Program-made: the position numbers and the translations under genes
The notes under the pieces: generated by a model
What the model was told of the DNA's origin: nothing
Databases searched by the model: none
What the model saw: only the letters and a program-made list of their open reading frames with translations
Shown: positions 26,536-35,157 of the stretch, piece after piece
Numbering within the stretch: the first letter of the stretch is position 1
How the letters are laid out: every line of letters starts with the position of its first letter
Origin: Flavobacterium sharifuzzamanii
Lineage (GTDB): Bacteria > Bacteroidota > Bacteroidia > Flavobacteriales > Flavobacteriaceae
DNA length: 64,000 bases
Direction of reading: 5' to 3'
Assembly: GCF_003254585.1 (NCBI RefSeq)
Contig: NZ_QJGZ01000034.1
Span: 62,001 to 126,000 of the forward strand

Positions 26536-27483
26536 ATGTTATTAAAGAAAAGAATACCAATGAAGTACGTTCTCGGGAAAATTAAAGTAGAAATTGCTCT
26601 AGTACTCGCATATACAGTACTATTTGAAATTTTGCATCATTATTTCATCAACCTTCCTGTAGATATCCCGATTGCGATTCCAACCATGATTGGAACAATT
26701 ATTTCCTTATTATTAGCCTTTAAGTCCAATCAAGCTTATGACAGATGGTGGGAAGCAAGAATTGTGTGGGGAGCAGTTGTAAATGATTCAAGAACCTTAA
26801 TTCGTCAAGTTTTAACCTTTTACAATGATCCTGGTTATTCAGTTGAAGCCAGCGAATTCAAAGAAAATTTTGCTAAAAGGCAAATTGCATGGTGTTATAG
26901 TTTAGGAGAATCACTAAGAAACAGAAACCCTATAAAACCGCTTGAAGGTTTAATTAGCGAAGAAGAAATTAAATACATAAAAAATCATCAGAACGTTCCG
27001 AATGCGATTTTGATGTTACATGCGAGAGATTTAAGAACTGCTAAAAACGAAAAGAAAATCAACATGTATCAGCAGGTTGAAATCGATAATACTTTGTCAA
27101 GATTGTGTGATGAAATGGGGAAATGTGAGCGTATTAAAAACACGATTTTCCCAACAACATACAGTATGTACATCAGATTGACTTTGTGTTTATTCATTTT
27201 TGTATTGCCTTTCGGATTAACAAGCGTATTGAGCTGGTTTGCAATTCCGTTGATTACAGCAATCGGTGCCGCTTTCTTTTTGATTGAAAGAATGGCGATT
27301 CATTTGCAAGATCCGTTTGAAAACAGACCAACAGATACTCCGGTTACGGCAATTGCAAATACAATTGAGAAAAATATCAAACAAATGCTGAACGAATATC
27401 AAAGTGAATTTGATATTCTGAAAGAATTTGATTTAAATGACGAACCTAAGAAAGTCGAGAAAGACGCTTATTTTGTCTTATAA
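26536..27483 (+). CDS. Bestrophin-family (UPF0187/RFP-TM) ion channel
   Basis: 315 residues. Four main hydrophobic spans (about 18-38, 50-66, 210-230, 235-255). Typical bestrophin blocks are present: PTMIGTIISLLLAFKSNQAYDRWWEARIVWGAVVNDSRTL in the first third and PFGLTSVLSWFAIPLITAIGAAFFLIERMAIHLQDPFENRPTDTPV in the last, the latter containing the DPFE-like segment conserved from bacteria to man. Bacterial homologues form pentameric channels for ions in the inner membrane. It follows the USP-like gene with a CTNAG inverted array in the 124-base spacer, and a strong terminator comes after it. Confidence 0.9.
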   Translation: MLLKKRIPMKYVLGKIKVEIALVLAYTVLFEILHHYFINLPVDIPIAIPTMIGTIISLLLAFKSNQAYDRWWEARIVWGAVVNDSRTLIRQVLTFYNDPGYSVEASEFKENFAKRQIAWCYSLGESLRNRNPIKPLEGLISEEEIKYIKNHQNVPNAILMLHARDLRTAKNEKKINMYQQVEIDNTLSRLCDEMGKCERIKNTIFPTTYSMYIRLTLCLFIFVLPFGLTSVLSWFAIPLITAIGAAFFLIERMAIHLQDPFENRPTDTPVTAIANTIEKNIKQMLNEYQSEFDILKEFDLNDEPKKVEKDAYFVL

Positions 27484-27513
27484 CTATTTAATTTTGGTCT
27501 TCTTTTAATTGTT

Positions 27514-27552
27514 GGCTGGACAGTGAGTAGTTGCGCTGTCCAGTTTTTTTAT
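27514..27552 (+). terminator. Terminator of the bestrophin gene
   Basis: CTGGACAG (27516-27523) pairs with CTGTCCAG (27536-27543), then seven T. Confidence 0.85.
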
Positions 27553-27565
27553 TTAAACACATAGT

Positions 27566-27671
27566 TTTGTCATTTCGACGTAAGGAGAAATCTCCACAAG
27601 TAACTCCGTAACAATTTTCCAATCTTTGTAGAGCTTCTCGCGAAGATTTCTCCTTACGTCGAAATGACAAA
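27566..27671. repeat. Palindromic ~100-bp element, copy A
   Basis: Terminal inverted repeats starting TTTGTCATTTCGACG, arms of about 30 bp, with a ~45-base internal part holding CGAGAAGCTC/ACAAAGATT words. Related copies are at 41311 (B) and 41995 (C); copy A lies in the opposite orientation to them. Arms contain TAAGG where B and C have AAGG, changed in both arms so pairing is kept. No protein is encoded. Confidence 0.92.
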
Positions 27672-27693
27672 TGTTACGTTGATTATTGGAACT

Positions 27694-29115
27694 TTATAAT
27701 TGCTTCGCCAATCTTCCCAACGTCTGAATAGCAGTTCTCAATTCGTTAGACCAAGGCAATCCAAAACTCAAGCGCATACAATTTGAAAATTGGTTTTGAA
27801 AAGAGAAAATTCTTCCCGGAGCAATACTAATATTATGTTTCAGTGCTAAATGATAAAAAGCTACAGTATCAATTTTTTTATCCAATTCGACCCAAAGGAA
27901 AAAACCGCCTTGAGGCTGACTCACTTTGGTTCCCGCTGGAAAAGATTCTAAAACGGTATTGATATAATTGGTGCAGTTTCGATTCAGAATCTGGCGAATT
28001 TTTCTAAGATGGTTTTCATAGCGACCGTTTTTTAGAAAGTCACCAACGACTTCATGTGTAATAGTTGAATTAGAGATTGTATGGTATAATTTAGTTCTCA
28101 GAACTTCTTTTTTAAACTTCCCTGGAGAAACCCAACCCACACGATAGCCTGGTGCTAGACTTTTAGAAACCGAACTGCAGCACAAAACGATACCGCTTTC
28201 ATCATATGTTTTACAATTTGTTGGACGGCTTGTTCCAAAATACAAATCGCCGTGAATATCATCTTCAATTAGCGGAACATTATAGAAATCCATTAAACGG
28301 ACAATTTCCTTTTTATGTTCGTTTGGCAGCATACTTCCCGACGGATTACTGAAATTGCTCATCAAAACACAAGCTTTTACCTTCTTTGTAGAAAGTGTTT
28401 TTTTAACTGCTTCTATTTCAATTCCTGTTGTCATATTGGTAGGAAGTTCCATTACGTATAAACCTAAAGATCTCGCCAATTGCAGAATTCCAAAGTAAAC
28501 CGGACTTTCTGTAATAATCGTATCTCCCGGTTTCGTGAGCGTTAATAAACAATCCGAAATTGCCGAAATACAGCCCGGAGTTGTTATAATATCATCTTCA
28601 GTCAAAGAACCGCCCCAAGTAAACGACCAGCGCGCAATTTCTTTTCTTAAATTACTATTTCCTTCAATTTCTTCATAACTTGTTCCGCTGTTGGGCAATT
28701 GGCGCATGGCTTGAACCATTCCTTTATTCAGTTTCGCAATCGGAAGCAATTCATTGGACGGAAAACCAAGCGAAAGCATCGTAATGTCTTTTTTACGCAT
28801 ATCGCCATAAACCAAATCTACTAAATCCTCACGTTCAATATTTTCAAGAGTTAAAAGCGGTTTGCTTGCAGATGGTTCTGGAATTGTTCTTGCCGAAATA
28901 TTACTTACATAATAACCTGATTGCGGTCTTGATTCGATCAAAGAACGGCTCTCCACTTCATAATAAGCCTTGCTGACAGTGCTCATACTATAACCAGTTT
29001 CGGCACAAACTTCTCGTATAGAAGGCAGTTTATCGCCTACATTTAGAAGTCCAGATTTGATCTGTTTTTCGATGAGGTCAGCAAATTGCAGATATAAGTA
29101 ATTTGAATTTTTCAT
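27694..29115 (-). CDS. MocR-type regulator: GntR DNA-binding domain fused to a class I aminotransferase fold
   Basis: 473 residues from the ATG at 29115; an open extension to 29199 lacks family similarity and would cover the probable operator. Residues 1-75 are a GntR winged helix (LYLQFADLIEKQIKSGLLNVGDKLPSIREVCAETGYSMSTVSKAYYEVESRSLIESRPQSGYYV). Residues 110-473 are an aminotransferase-like domain with PLP-lysine motif SSVSKSLAPGYRVGW. MocR proteins usually sense PLP or its adducts with amines and control a neighbouring gene; here that is the divergent EamA transporter gene, suggesting control of an amino-acid or vitamin-related exporter. Confidence 0.9.
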   Translation of the reverse strand: MKNSNYLYLQFADLIEKQIKSGLLNVGDKLPSIREVCAETGYSMSTVSKAYYEVESRSLIESRPQSGYYVSNISARTIPEPSASKPLLTLENIEREDLVDLVYGDMRKKDITMLSLGFPSNELLPIAKLNKGMVQAMRQLPNSGTSYEEIEGNSNLRKEIARWSFTWGGSLTEDDIITTPGCISAISDCLLTLTKPGDTIITESPVYFGILQLARSLGLYVMELPTNMTTGIEIEAVKKTLSTKKVKACVLMSNFSNPSGSMLPNEHKKEIVRLMDFYNVPLIEDDIHGDLYFGTSRPTNCKTYDESGIVLCCSSVSKSLAPGYRVGWVSPGKFKKEVLRTKLYHTISNSTITHEVVGDFLKNGRYENHLRKIRQILNRNCTNYINTVLESFPAGTKVSQPQGGFFLWVELDKKIDTVAFYHLALKHNISIAPGRIFSFQNQFSNCMRLSFGLPWSNELRTAIQTLGRLAKQL

Positions 29116-29124
29116 TGTAAAAAT

Positions 29125-29157
29125 AAAAACTGTTATGCTGCAATTTACAAAAACTGT
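29125..29157. promoter_or_regulatory. Candidate MocR operator: direct repeat AAAAACTGT
   Basis: AAAAACTGT at 29125-29133 and again at 29149-29157, exactly 24 bases apart, in the divergent spacer 10-42 bases upstream of the MocR start. Direct repeats in the divergent promoter are the usual MocR binding mode. Confidence 0.5.
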
Positions 29158-29226
29158 ATCTGTATTGCTGTTTAATTTTTTAGAAATTTGCTTCATCAAA
29201 AGAAAATAAATTCAAAAGCGAATTTT

Positions 29227-30141
29227 GTGAAAACAACAAAGTATTACGTAGCAGCAATTTCAGCCTTTATTACATGGGGGCTTTTTAGCTTAGTTTTAAA
29301 ACCGATACATGATTATCCGTCATTGGATATTCTGTTTTTTCGTGTTTTTAGCTGTGGTATTTTAATGCTTTTGATTGCTTTTCTATTTAAAAGAAAACAA
29401 ATAAGAGAAACCATTGATATTTTTAAAGCTTTACCAAAATCAGAAAAAAGAAAATCAATTCTTTTAAATATTGGCGGAAGCGCATTTTTGATGGCCAATT
29501 GGTTTACATTCATTTATGTAGTAAATCATATCAGCGTAAAAGCCGCTTCTCTGGCTTATCTTGTTTGCCCAATCCTGACTACATTATTAGCTTATTTTAT
29601 ACTAAACGAAAAACTGCTAAAGACGCAATGGCTTTCTGTGGGATTAAGCATTTCAGGATGTTTATTGCTTTCATATAGCGATATCATGGATATGTTTTTC
29701 AGTATCATTATAGGTCTTACTTATGCCGCTTACTTAGTAAGCCAGCGCGCCAATAGAGGTTTTGACAAGTTTATTGTTCTAACTTTTCATATCACATTGG
29801 CTGCATTATTTTTATTACCGTTTTATCCGGTTTTTGGGGGACCGGTTCCAACGGAATTTAAGTTTTATTTCTGCATTGAAACCATTGCAATTGTATTTAC
29901 TATAATTCCGTTATTTCTCAATTTATATGCACTTTCAGGAATCAACTCTTCAACAGTTGGAATGTTATTAAACATTAATCCGATGATTGCATTTGGTTTG
30001 GCGGCCTTTTTCTTCAAAGAAAATATCACGCCTTTGCAGATTACAGCATACGGTATCATTTTTACTGCAGTGTTAGTTTTTAATTCGCATCATATTTTTG
30101 CCATAAAGCAAAAAATGACCTCAATATCCAAAGGTTCTTAA
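29227..30141 (+). CDS. EamA/RarD-family transporter
   Basis: 304 residues from a GTG start (VKTTKYYVAAISAFITWG), the position expected for the family; a TTG at 29188 is an alternative. Ten hydrophobic spans in two EamA halves, with RarD-like features: FITWGLFSLVLKPI, LFFRVFSCGILMLLIAFLF, NWFTFIYVVNHISVKAASLAYLVCPILTTLLAYFILNEKL and the second-half GINSSTVGMLLNINPMIAFGLAAFFFKE. Drug/metabolite transporter superfamily in the inner membrane; RarD-like members usually export amino acids or related small molecules. It is divergent from a MocR regulator, likely its controller. Confidence 0.87.
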   Translation: MKTTKYYVAAISAFITWGLFSLVLKPIHDYPSLDILFFRVFSCGILMLLIAFLFKRKQIRETIDIFKALPKSEKRKSILLNIGGSAFLMANWFTFIYVVNHISVKAASLAYLVCPILTTLLAYFILNEKLLKTQWLSVGLSISGCLLLSYSDIMDMFFSIIIGLTYAAYLVSQRANRGFDKFIVLTFHITLAALFLLPFYPVFGGPVPTEFKFYFCIETIAIVFTIIPLFLNLYALSGINSSTVGMLLNINPMIAFGLAAFFFKENITPLQITAYGIIFTAVLVFNSHHIFAIKQKMTSISKGS

Positions 30142-30207
30142 TTCTTAGTTTTCATATTTTTTATTGGTTTAAAATCGAAAATTGTCAGAATCTTAACAGG
30201 ATGTTTA

Positions 30208-30242
30208 AACAGGAATGAGTATATTTCATTCCTGTTTTTTTT
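30208..30242 (+). terminator. Terminator of the EamA gene
   Basis: AACAGGAATGA (30208-30218) pairs with TCATTCCTGTT (30226-30236), followed by a T run. Confidence 0.88.
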
Positions 30243-30264
30243 GCGATAAACTGAAAAAATAGTA

Positions 30265-30433
30265 GCCACAGATTACACAGATTAAAAGGATTATATTCTT
30301 GTACGAAAGAATGTTGCCACGAATTACACGAATTTCCACAAATTTTGTTAACTATTTTAGAATAATTAATTCGTGGAAATTCGTGTAATTCGTGGCAAAT
30401 AAAAAAATCCTTTCAATCCTTTTAATCTGTGGC
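30265..30433. repeat. Nested inverted repeat built of 9-bp units
   Basis: Inner arms 30316-30339 and 30373-30396 are perfect 24-bp reverse complements made of 9-bp units CACGAATTA/CACGAATTT. Outer arms 30265-30292 and 30415-30433 match over GCCACAGATTA and AAAGGATT; the left arm has a duplicated 9-bp unit CACAGATTA, the right arm only one. The first 20 bases (AAAATAGTAGCCACAGATTA) recur at 10941-10960. Confidence 0.92.
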
Positions 30434-30467
30434 AAAAAAAAACTAATACGAAACGAATATTATTGAT

Positions 30468-32726
30468 ATGAAATCAGCCAAACTTCAAGCCTTTACTCCG
30501 TTATTTTATTTAGTATGGTCAGATGATTTACTGACTCAAAAAGAATTTACAACTCTGCAAGGATTTATAAATTCGCTAAATGTATTATCTCAAGAAGAAA
30601 AAGAATATTTACTTTCTAAAGTAGATATTTCAAATCCGCCTTCGCGAAATGAACTCACACAATGGAAATCGGATATTGAAAAAAGCATTCAAGATAAATC
30701 TTCTGTTAAGTCGATTTTTGATATTGCAAAAGCACTTTCGGGAACCGATTTAGATTTAACCCCAATAGAATCCGATTTTAAAAAGTTGGAAAACGATTTG
30801 GGAATTTTGGGTGAAGAAGCGCTTCAAAACTTTAAAACCAAAGCAGGTTCTTTTACGGCAGATTCTCATACCAATGCTAGTTTTGATATTCAGAAAATCA
30901 CACAAATTTTAGACGGAAAAGAAGCTGCAATAATCAAAAGGGTAAAATCGGTGATTTCAAGACCTGAATTTGCTTATGAAACTTCTACCGATATTAATGT
31001 TTTCAGACAAACCGTTTACAAATGGTGTAAAATTCTGGCTGATGAAAACCTTGGAAACATGGCGTATCCAAAACAATATGGCGGAGGAGAAAACATAGCC
31101 GATTATTTTGCGATTATGGAAACGCTGAGTTATCATGATTTAAGTCTGGTAATTAAATTCGGAGTTCAGTTTGGACTTTGGGGAATGAGCGTTCAGTCTC
31201 TTGGAACTGAAAAACATTATGCTAAATATTTAAAAGATATTGGCTCGCTGAAACTTCCTGGCTGTTTTGCTATGACCGAAACACATCACGGATCGAACGT
31301 AAAAGGTTTAGAAACTACAGCAACTTACAATCATAGCGATCAGACTTTTACTATTCACACACCAAATAAAAATGCGCAAAAAGAATATATTGGCAACGCA
31401 GCTGTTCACGGACAAAAAGCAACTGTTTTTGCGAAATTAATTATTGACGATCACGATTATGGTGTTAATGCGTTTGTGGTTCCATTACGCGATCCAAATG
31501 GAAATGTCGTAAATGGCGTAACAATTGGCGATTGTGGCCACAAAATGGGATTAAATGGTGTAGACAACGGAACCATTAGTTTTGATAATGTAGTAATTCC
31601 GAAAGAAGATATGCTCGATCGTTTTGCTTCTGTGAATGATAAAGGCGAATTCGAAAGTCCGATTCCGAGTGATAACCGTAGATTTTTTACCATGTTAGGC
31701 ACTTTGGTAGGAGGAAGAATCGGAATTCCGCGTTCGGCTTTAGCGGCAGCAAAATCTGGACTTGCAATTGCCATTCGCTACAGCGATCAAAGAAGACAAT
31801 TTGGACCAGAAGGCGGTTCTGAAGTTCCGATCTTAAATTATAGAATGCATCAGCGCAGATTGTTGCCACATTTGGCTAAAACATATGCAGTTCATTTTGC
31901 GCTTCAATATCTAACGAACAGATTTTTAAATAGAACCGAAGCCGAAATGCAAGAAATTGAAGCTTTGGCTGCAGGAATGAAATCATATTCTACTTGGAGT
32001 ACGAGAGATATTTTGCAGGAATGCCGTGAAGCCTGCGGAGGAAAAGGATATTTGTCTGAAAACAGAATCGATGCACTTAAAAATGACACTGAAATTTACA
32101 CCACTTTTGAAGGTGATAATACGGTTTTGATGCAATTGGTAGCCAAAAATCGTTTGGCAGAATTCAGAAAATCGTTTGGAGAAATGGGTTCGTTGGGAAT
32201 CATTAATTATGTATATGAAAATGCGAAAACAGCTATTGCTGAGAAAAATCCAATTGCAACCAGAAGAACTGACGATGAGCATTTGTTAGATGGGGAATTC
32301 CATCTTCAGGCATTTGTTCACAGGGAAAAGACAATTTTGGCTTCTGCAGCGCGACGCATCAAGAAATTAATTGACGGCGGATTAGAACCTTATGATGCGT
32401 TTAATGTCATTCAGCATCAAATGATTGATGTTGCTCAGGCGTATTTGGAGAGAATAGTTCTAGAACAATTTCAGCTTGCAATAAAAGCGGTTGAAGATGA
32501 ACAATCAAAAGCAATTTTGACGAAACTGAATCAGCTATACGCACTTTCTACAATCGAAAAAAATAAAGCTTGGTATTTGGAAGACGGTTATATGGAAGCA
32601 GTTAAAACCAAAGCAGTCCGTAAAATTGTAAATCAGCTTTGCTGGGATATTCGTCCTGACGCGGTGGCTTTGGTAAATGCTTTTGATATTCCAGAAAGCT
32701 GTTTGGCAGCGCCAATTGCGGTTTGA
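30468..32726 (+). CDS. Acyl-CoA dehydrogenase/oxidase family protein
   Basis: 752 residues, longer than ordinary acyl-CoA dehydrogenases (~380). An N-terminal helical extension of about 130 residues precedes a core with ACOX-like motifs: GCFAMTETHHGSNVKGLETTATY near residue 265 (FAD/substrate loop), GCGHKMGLNGVDNGTISFDNVVIP-like segment near 355, RRQFGPEGGSE near 445 and EACGGKGYLSENRIDALKNDTEIYTTFEGDNTVLMQ near 525. The C-terminal 200 residues are another helical bundle. These match peroxisomal acyl-CoA oxidase-like enzymes, which oxidise long-chain acyl-CoA to the 2-enoyl form. Whether electrons go to oxygen or a flavoprotein is not known. It stands alone with a bidirectional terminator after it. 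Confidence 0.9.
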   Translation: MKSAKLQAFTPLFYLVWSDDLLTQKEFTTLQGFINSLNVLSQEEKEYLLSKVDISNPPSRNELTQWKSDIEKSIQDKSSVKSIFDIAKALSGTDLDLTPIESDFKKLENDLGILGEEALQNFKTKAGSFTADSHTNASFDIQKITQILDGKEAAIIKRVKSVISRPEFAYETSTDINVFRQTVYKWCKILADENLGNMAYPKQYGGGENIADYFAIMETLSYHDLSLVIKFGVQFGLWGMSVQSLGTEKHYAKYLKDIGSLKLPGCFAMTETHHGSNVKGLETTATYNHSDQTFTIHTPNKNAQKEYIGNAAVHGQKATVFAKLIIDDHDYGVNAFVVPLRDPNGNVVNGVTIGDCGHKMGLNGVDNGTISFDNVVIPKEDMLDRFASVNDKGEFESPIPSDNRRFFTMLGTLVGGRIGIPRSALAAAKSGLAIAIRYSDQRRQFGPEGGSEVPILNYRMHQRRLLPHLAKTYAVHFALQYLTNRFLNRTEAEMQEIEALAAGMKSYSTWSTRDILQECREACGGKGYLSENRIDALKNDTEIYTTFEGDNTVLMQLVAKNRLAEFRKSFGEMGSLGIINYVYENAKTAIAEKNPIATRRTDDEHLLDGEFHLQAFVHREKTILASAARRIKKLIDGGLEPYDAFNVIQHQMIDVAQAYLERIVLEQFQLAIKAVEDEQSKAILTKLNQLYALSTIEKNKAWYLEDGYMEAVKTKAVRKIVNQLCWDIRPDAVALVNAFDIPESCLAAPIAV

Positions 32727-32754
32727 TTTTAAATCATATAAGTAATATAAGTTT

Positions 32755-32802
32755 TAAAAAAATCTTTGTCAAAGTTTTAAACTTTGACAAAGATTTTTTT
32801 AT
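32755..32802. terminator. Bidirectional terminator
   Basis: Perfect 15-bp stem, 32761-32775 against 32781-32795 (AATCTTTGTCAAAGT), A run on the left and T run on the right, between convergent genes. Confidence 0.9.
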
Positions 32803-32847
32803 GCCATTAAAGCTTGAGGTATAAAATTGATGATAGCATAAGGGCCT

Positions 32848-33192
32848 TTATATCATTGTTTTATTAAAATAGTTTGACTTTTCAAATTCTTGGACATTCA
32901 TAGAAATTACAGAAACCTCTGGAAGTAGCGCATTTAGTTTTGTAACGATTACTTTTGACAGATTGCTCTTTTGGTCATCATTTCTACCTTCCATAATGTA
33001 GCCGAAAACATGAATAAAATCATTTAGAGTATTTCCGTTGTTATAATACGTAAAAGGATTAATGCGTACTTTGATTTCAGAATCTGGGAAAAGATCAGTT
33101 GATAAAGCGGCATCAAAAACTCCCTGCATTATTTCATCAGCAGCTAGTCGGCGCAGCACATTTTCTGAACAGTCAATTATAAAGTGTGGCAT
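32848..33192 (-). CDS. 5-carboxymethyl-2-hydroxymuconate isomerase family protein (tautomerase fold)
   Basis: 114 residues. It starts MPHFIIDCSENV, so after removal of Met the catalytic Pro1 of the tautomerase superfamily is in place; the PHFIxxCSEN start and the LFPDSEIKVRINPFTYYNNGN .. FIHVFGYIMEGRNDDQKSNLSKVIVTKL layout match the CHMI family (homoprotocatechuate pathway). No other homoprotocatechuate genes are near, so the physiological substrate may differ. Cytoplasmic, probably trimeric. The divergent spacer of 112 bases separates it from the DUF6377 gene. Confidence 0.8.
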   Translation of the reverse strand: MPHFIIDCSENVLRRLAADEIMQGVFDAALSTDLFPDSEIKVRINPFTYYNNGNTLNDFIHVFGYIMEGRNDDQKSNLSKVIVTKLNALLPEVSVISMNVQEFEKSNYFNKTMI

Positions 33193-33270
33193 AATTTTAA
33201 GTTTTATTGGGTTTGTTGTAACAAAATTATAAAAAAGGTTACTTGTAATATTTTAGAATACACACTTTAT

Positions 33271-33278
33271 TATATTTG
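33271..33278 (+). promoter_or_regulatory. -7 promoter element of the DUF6377 gene
   Basis: TATATTTG, 27 bases before the TTG start codon at 33305. No TTG at the normal distance. Confidence 0.5.
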
Positions 33279-33304
33279 TATATCTTATTTATTTTTTTGT
33301 CAGT

Positions 33305-34951
33305 TTGAAAAATCTATTTCTTTCCGTTTTTATAGTTCTTATCAGCTTTCCTCTTTTTGCATCGGAGAGCACAGATGTTATATTAAAAGAATTAAACGAG
33401 GCAATCAAAAATAAACAGCATTACGTAAAGATTAAAGAAGAACGAATTGCGAATTTCAAGAAAATTAAATCTGAGAATCTTACGAAAGAGCAGGAGTATA
33501 ATTACAACAAAACGCTGTACTTTGAATATCAGAAATTAAATTCTGATTCAGCTATTCAATACGTAAAAAAGAACCTTAAAATTGCAGAAGAACTTCGAGA
33601 TAAAGAGCTTTTCAATTTGGCTCAATTGGAATTGGTAACGCTTTATTCCTCTTCTGGAAAATACCGTGAATCTGAAGCCATTTTAAAGAGCATTAATAAA
33701 AAAAGCCTTCCTGCTTCCTTACTTCCAAATTATTACATTTCGTATCGTGAGTTTTTCGAGCATTATGCAGCTAATAGTTACAGTCCTGAATATAGAAAAC
33801 AGATAGGAAAATATAGAGATTCATTATTAAGTATTCTAAATCCGAATACATTGGATTTTCAAATTAATAGAATTCAGCAGGATATTTTTATTGATAAAAA
33901 ATACAATGATCCTAAAAAACAGTTATTAGCTTTATTGAGTAAAACAAAAGAAGAAAGTCCGCAATATGCGATGATTACTTATTTGTTAGGAAAAATTGGT
34001 GAAGCGACACATGATTTGGAAGCCAGAAAAAAATACTACGCACTTTCTGCTACTTCAGATATTAAAAACGCCAATAAAGATAATGCTTCTTTACAGGAAC
34101 TGGCTTTGGTTTTTTATGAAATCGGAGATGTTGATATGGCCTATAAACTTACACAATCGGCTATTGAAGATGCGCTTTATTGCAATGTCCAGTTTCGTAC
34201 ACTTTTAATGTCAGAAGTTTATTCTATCATCAATACGGTATATTTAGAGCGTGAAGCGCAAAGAAAAAGCGAATTACAGATTTACTTGCTTTGCATCAGT
34301 CTACTTTCGTTGTTTTTGATCGTTGCAGTTATTTATGTTTATATACAGATGAAAAAGGTTTCGAGAATTCGATCAGAACTTTACGAAACGAGTCAGAAAT
34401 TAGCTGAATTAAACAAAGATATTACCGAAACCAACAGTCAGCTTCAAGAAAGTAACCTGCAATTGTCTGAATCTAATTTGGTTAAAGAAGAATATATTGC
34501 GCATTTCTTTAATCTTTGCTCAACTTATATCAATAAGCTGGAGAATTACCGTATTATTTTAAACAAAAAAGCAACGGCAAAGCAATTTGATGAAATTTAT
34601 AAAATTCTAAAGTCAACTACTTTGGTTGATAATGAGTTGGAAGAATTGTACAAGAATTTTGATATTATCTTTTTGAACTTATATCCAACATTCGTAAAAG
34701 ATTTCAATGCTTTATTAATTCCAGAAGAGCAGATTGTTCTCAAGCAAAATGAGTTGCTAAATACCGAACTTCGAATTTTTGCTTTAATCAGATTAGGAAT
34801 TACTGATAGTGTTAAAATAGCGGCATTTTTACGTTATTCTTTAAGCACAATTTACAACTATCGCACAAGAGCTCGAAATAAGGCCGCAGTTTCGCGAAAT
34901 GATTTCGAAGAAATGGTCATGAAAATCGGCTCAAAGGCTTTGAAAGTATAA
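33305..34951 (+). CDS. DUF6377-family membrane-anchored transcriptional regulator
   Basis: 548 residues from a TTG start. No ATG precedes the signal peptide (KNLFLSVFIVLISFPLFAS), so TTG at 33305 is needed to include it. A periplasmic helical region (about 20-320) has TPR-like repeats, then one transmembrane segment (QIYLLCISLLSLFLIVAVIYVYIQM, about 325-350), a coiled coil (KLAELNKDITETNSQLQESNLQLSESN) and a cytoplasmic C-terminal LuxR-like HTH (IRLGITDSVKIAAFLRYSLSTIYNYRTRARNKA). This one-component design couples a periplasmic signal to DNA binding; family members often sit next to polysaccharide-use genes, as here with GH3. The sensed glycan is unknown. Confidence 0.85.
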   Translation: MKNLFLSVFIVLISFPLFASESTDVILKELNEAIKNKQHYVKIKEERIANFKKIKSENLTKEQEYNYNKTLYFEYQKLNSDSAIQYVKKNLKIAEELRDKELFNLAQLELVTLYSSSGKYRESEAILKSINKKSLPASLLPNYYISYREFFEHYAANSYSPEYRKQIGKYRDSLLSILNPNTLDFQINRIQQDIFIDKKYNDPKKQLLALLSKTKEESPQYAMITYLLGKIGEATHDLEARKKYYALSATSDIKNANKDNASLQELALVFYEIGDVDMAYKLTQSAIEDALYCNVQFRTLLMSEVYSIINTVYLEREAQRKSELQIYLLCISLLSLFLIVAVIYVYIQMKKVSRIRSELYETSQKLAELNKDITETNSQLQESNLQLSESNLVKEEYIAHFFNLCSTYINKLENYRIILNKKATAKQFDEIYKILKSTTLVDNELEELYKNFDIIFLNLYPTFVKDFNALLIPEEQIVLKQNELLNTELRIFALIRLGITDSVKIAAFLRYSLSTIYNYRTRARNKAAVSRNDFEEMVMKIGSKALKV

Positions 34952-35157
34952 ATATTCGTTTTAAATCTACTACTTTTTTTACTGTTTTTTAAAATTTAAA
35001 AATCTGTAAATCAATAATTTAATTTTTTAATCCACTACTTTTTTCTATCCAAAAATGTAACTTGTACGATAACGTTTTAGTTTTACAATATGATAAAAAA
35101 GTTTTTTTCTCAAGAAGACTTTCCCTATTATAAACTAATGCTTTAATAATTACTGTT

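Noticed and set aside
29116..29199. 28-codon extension of the MocR gene
   Set aside because: It lacks similarity to GntR N-termini and covers the direct-repeat operator candidate.
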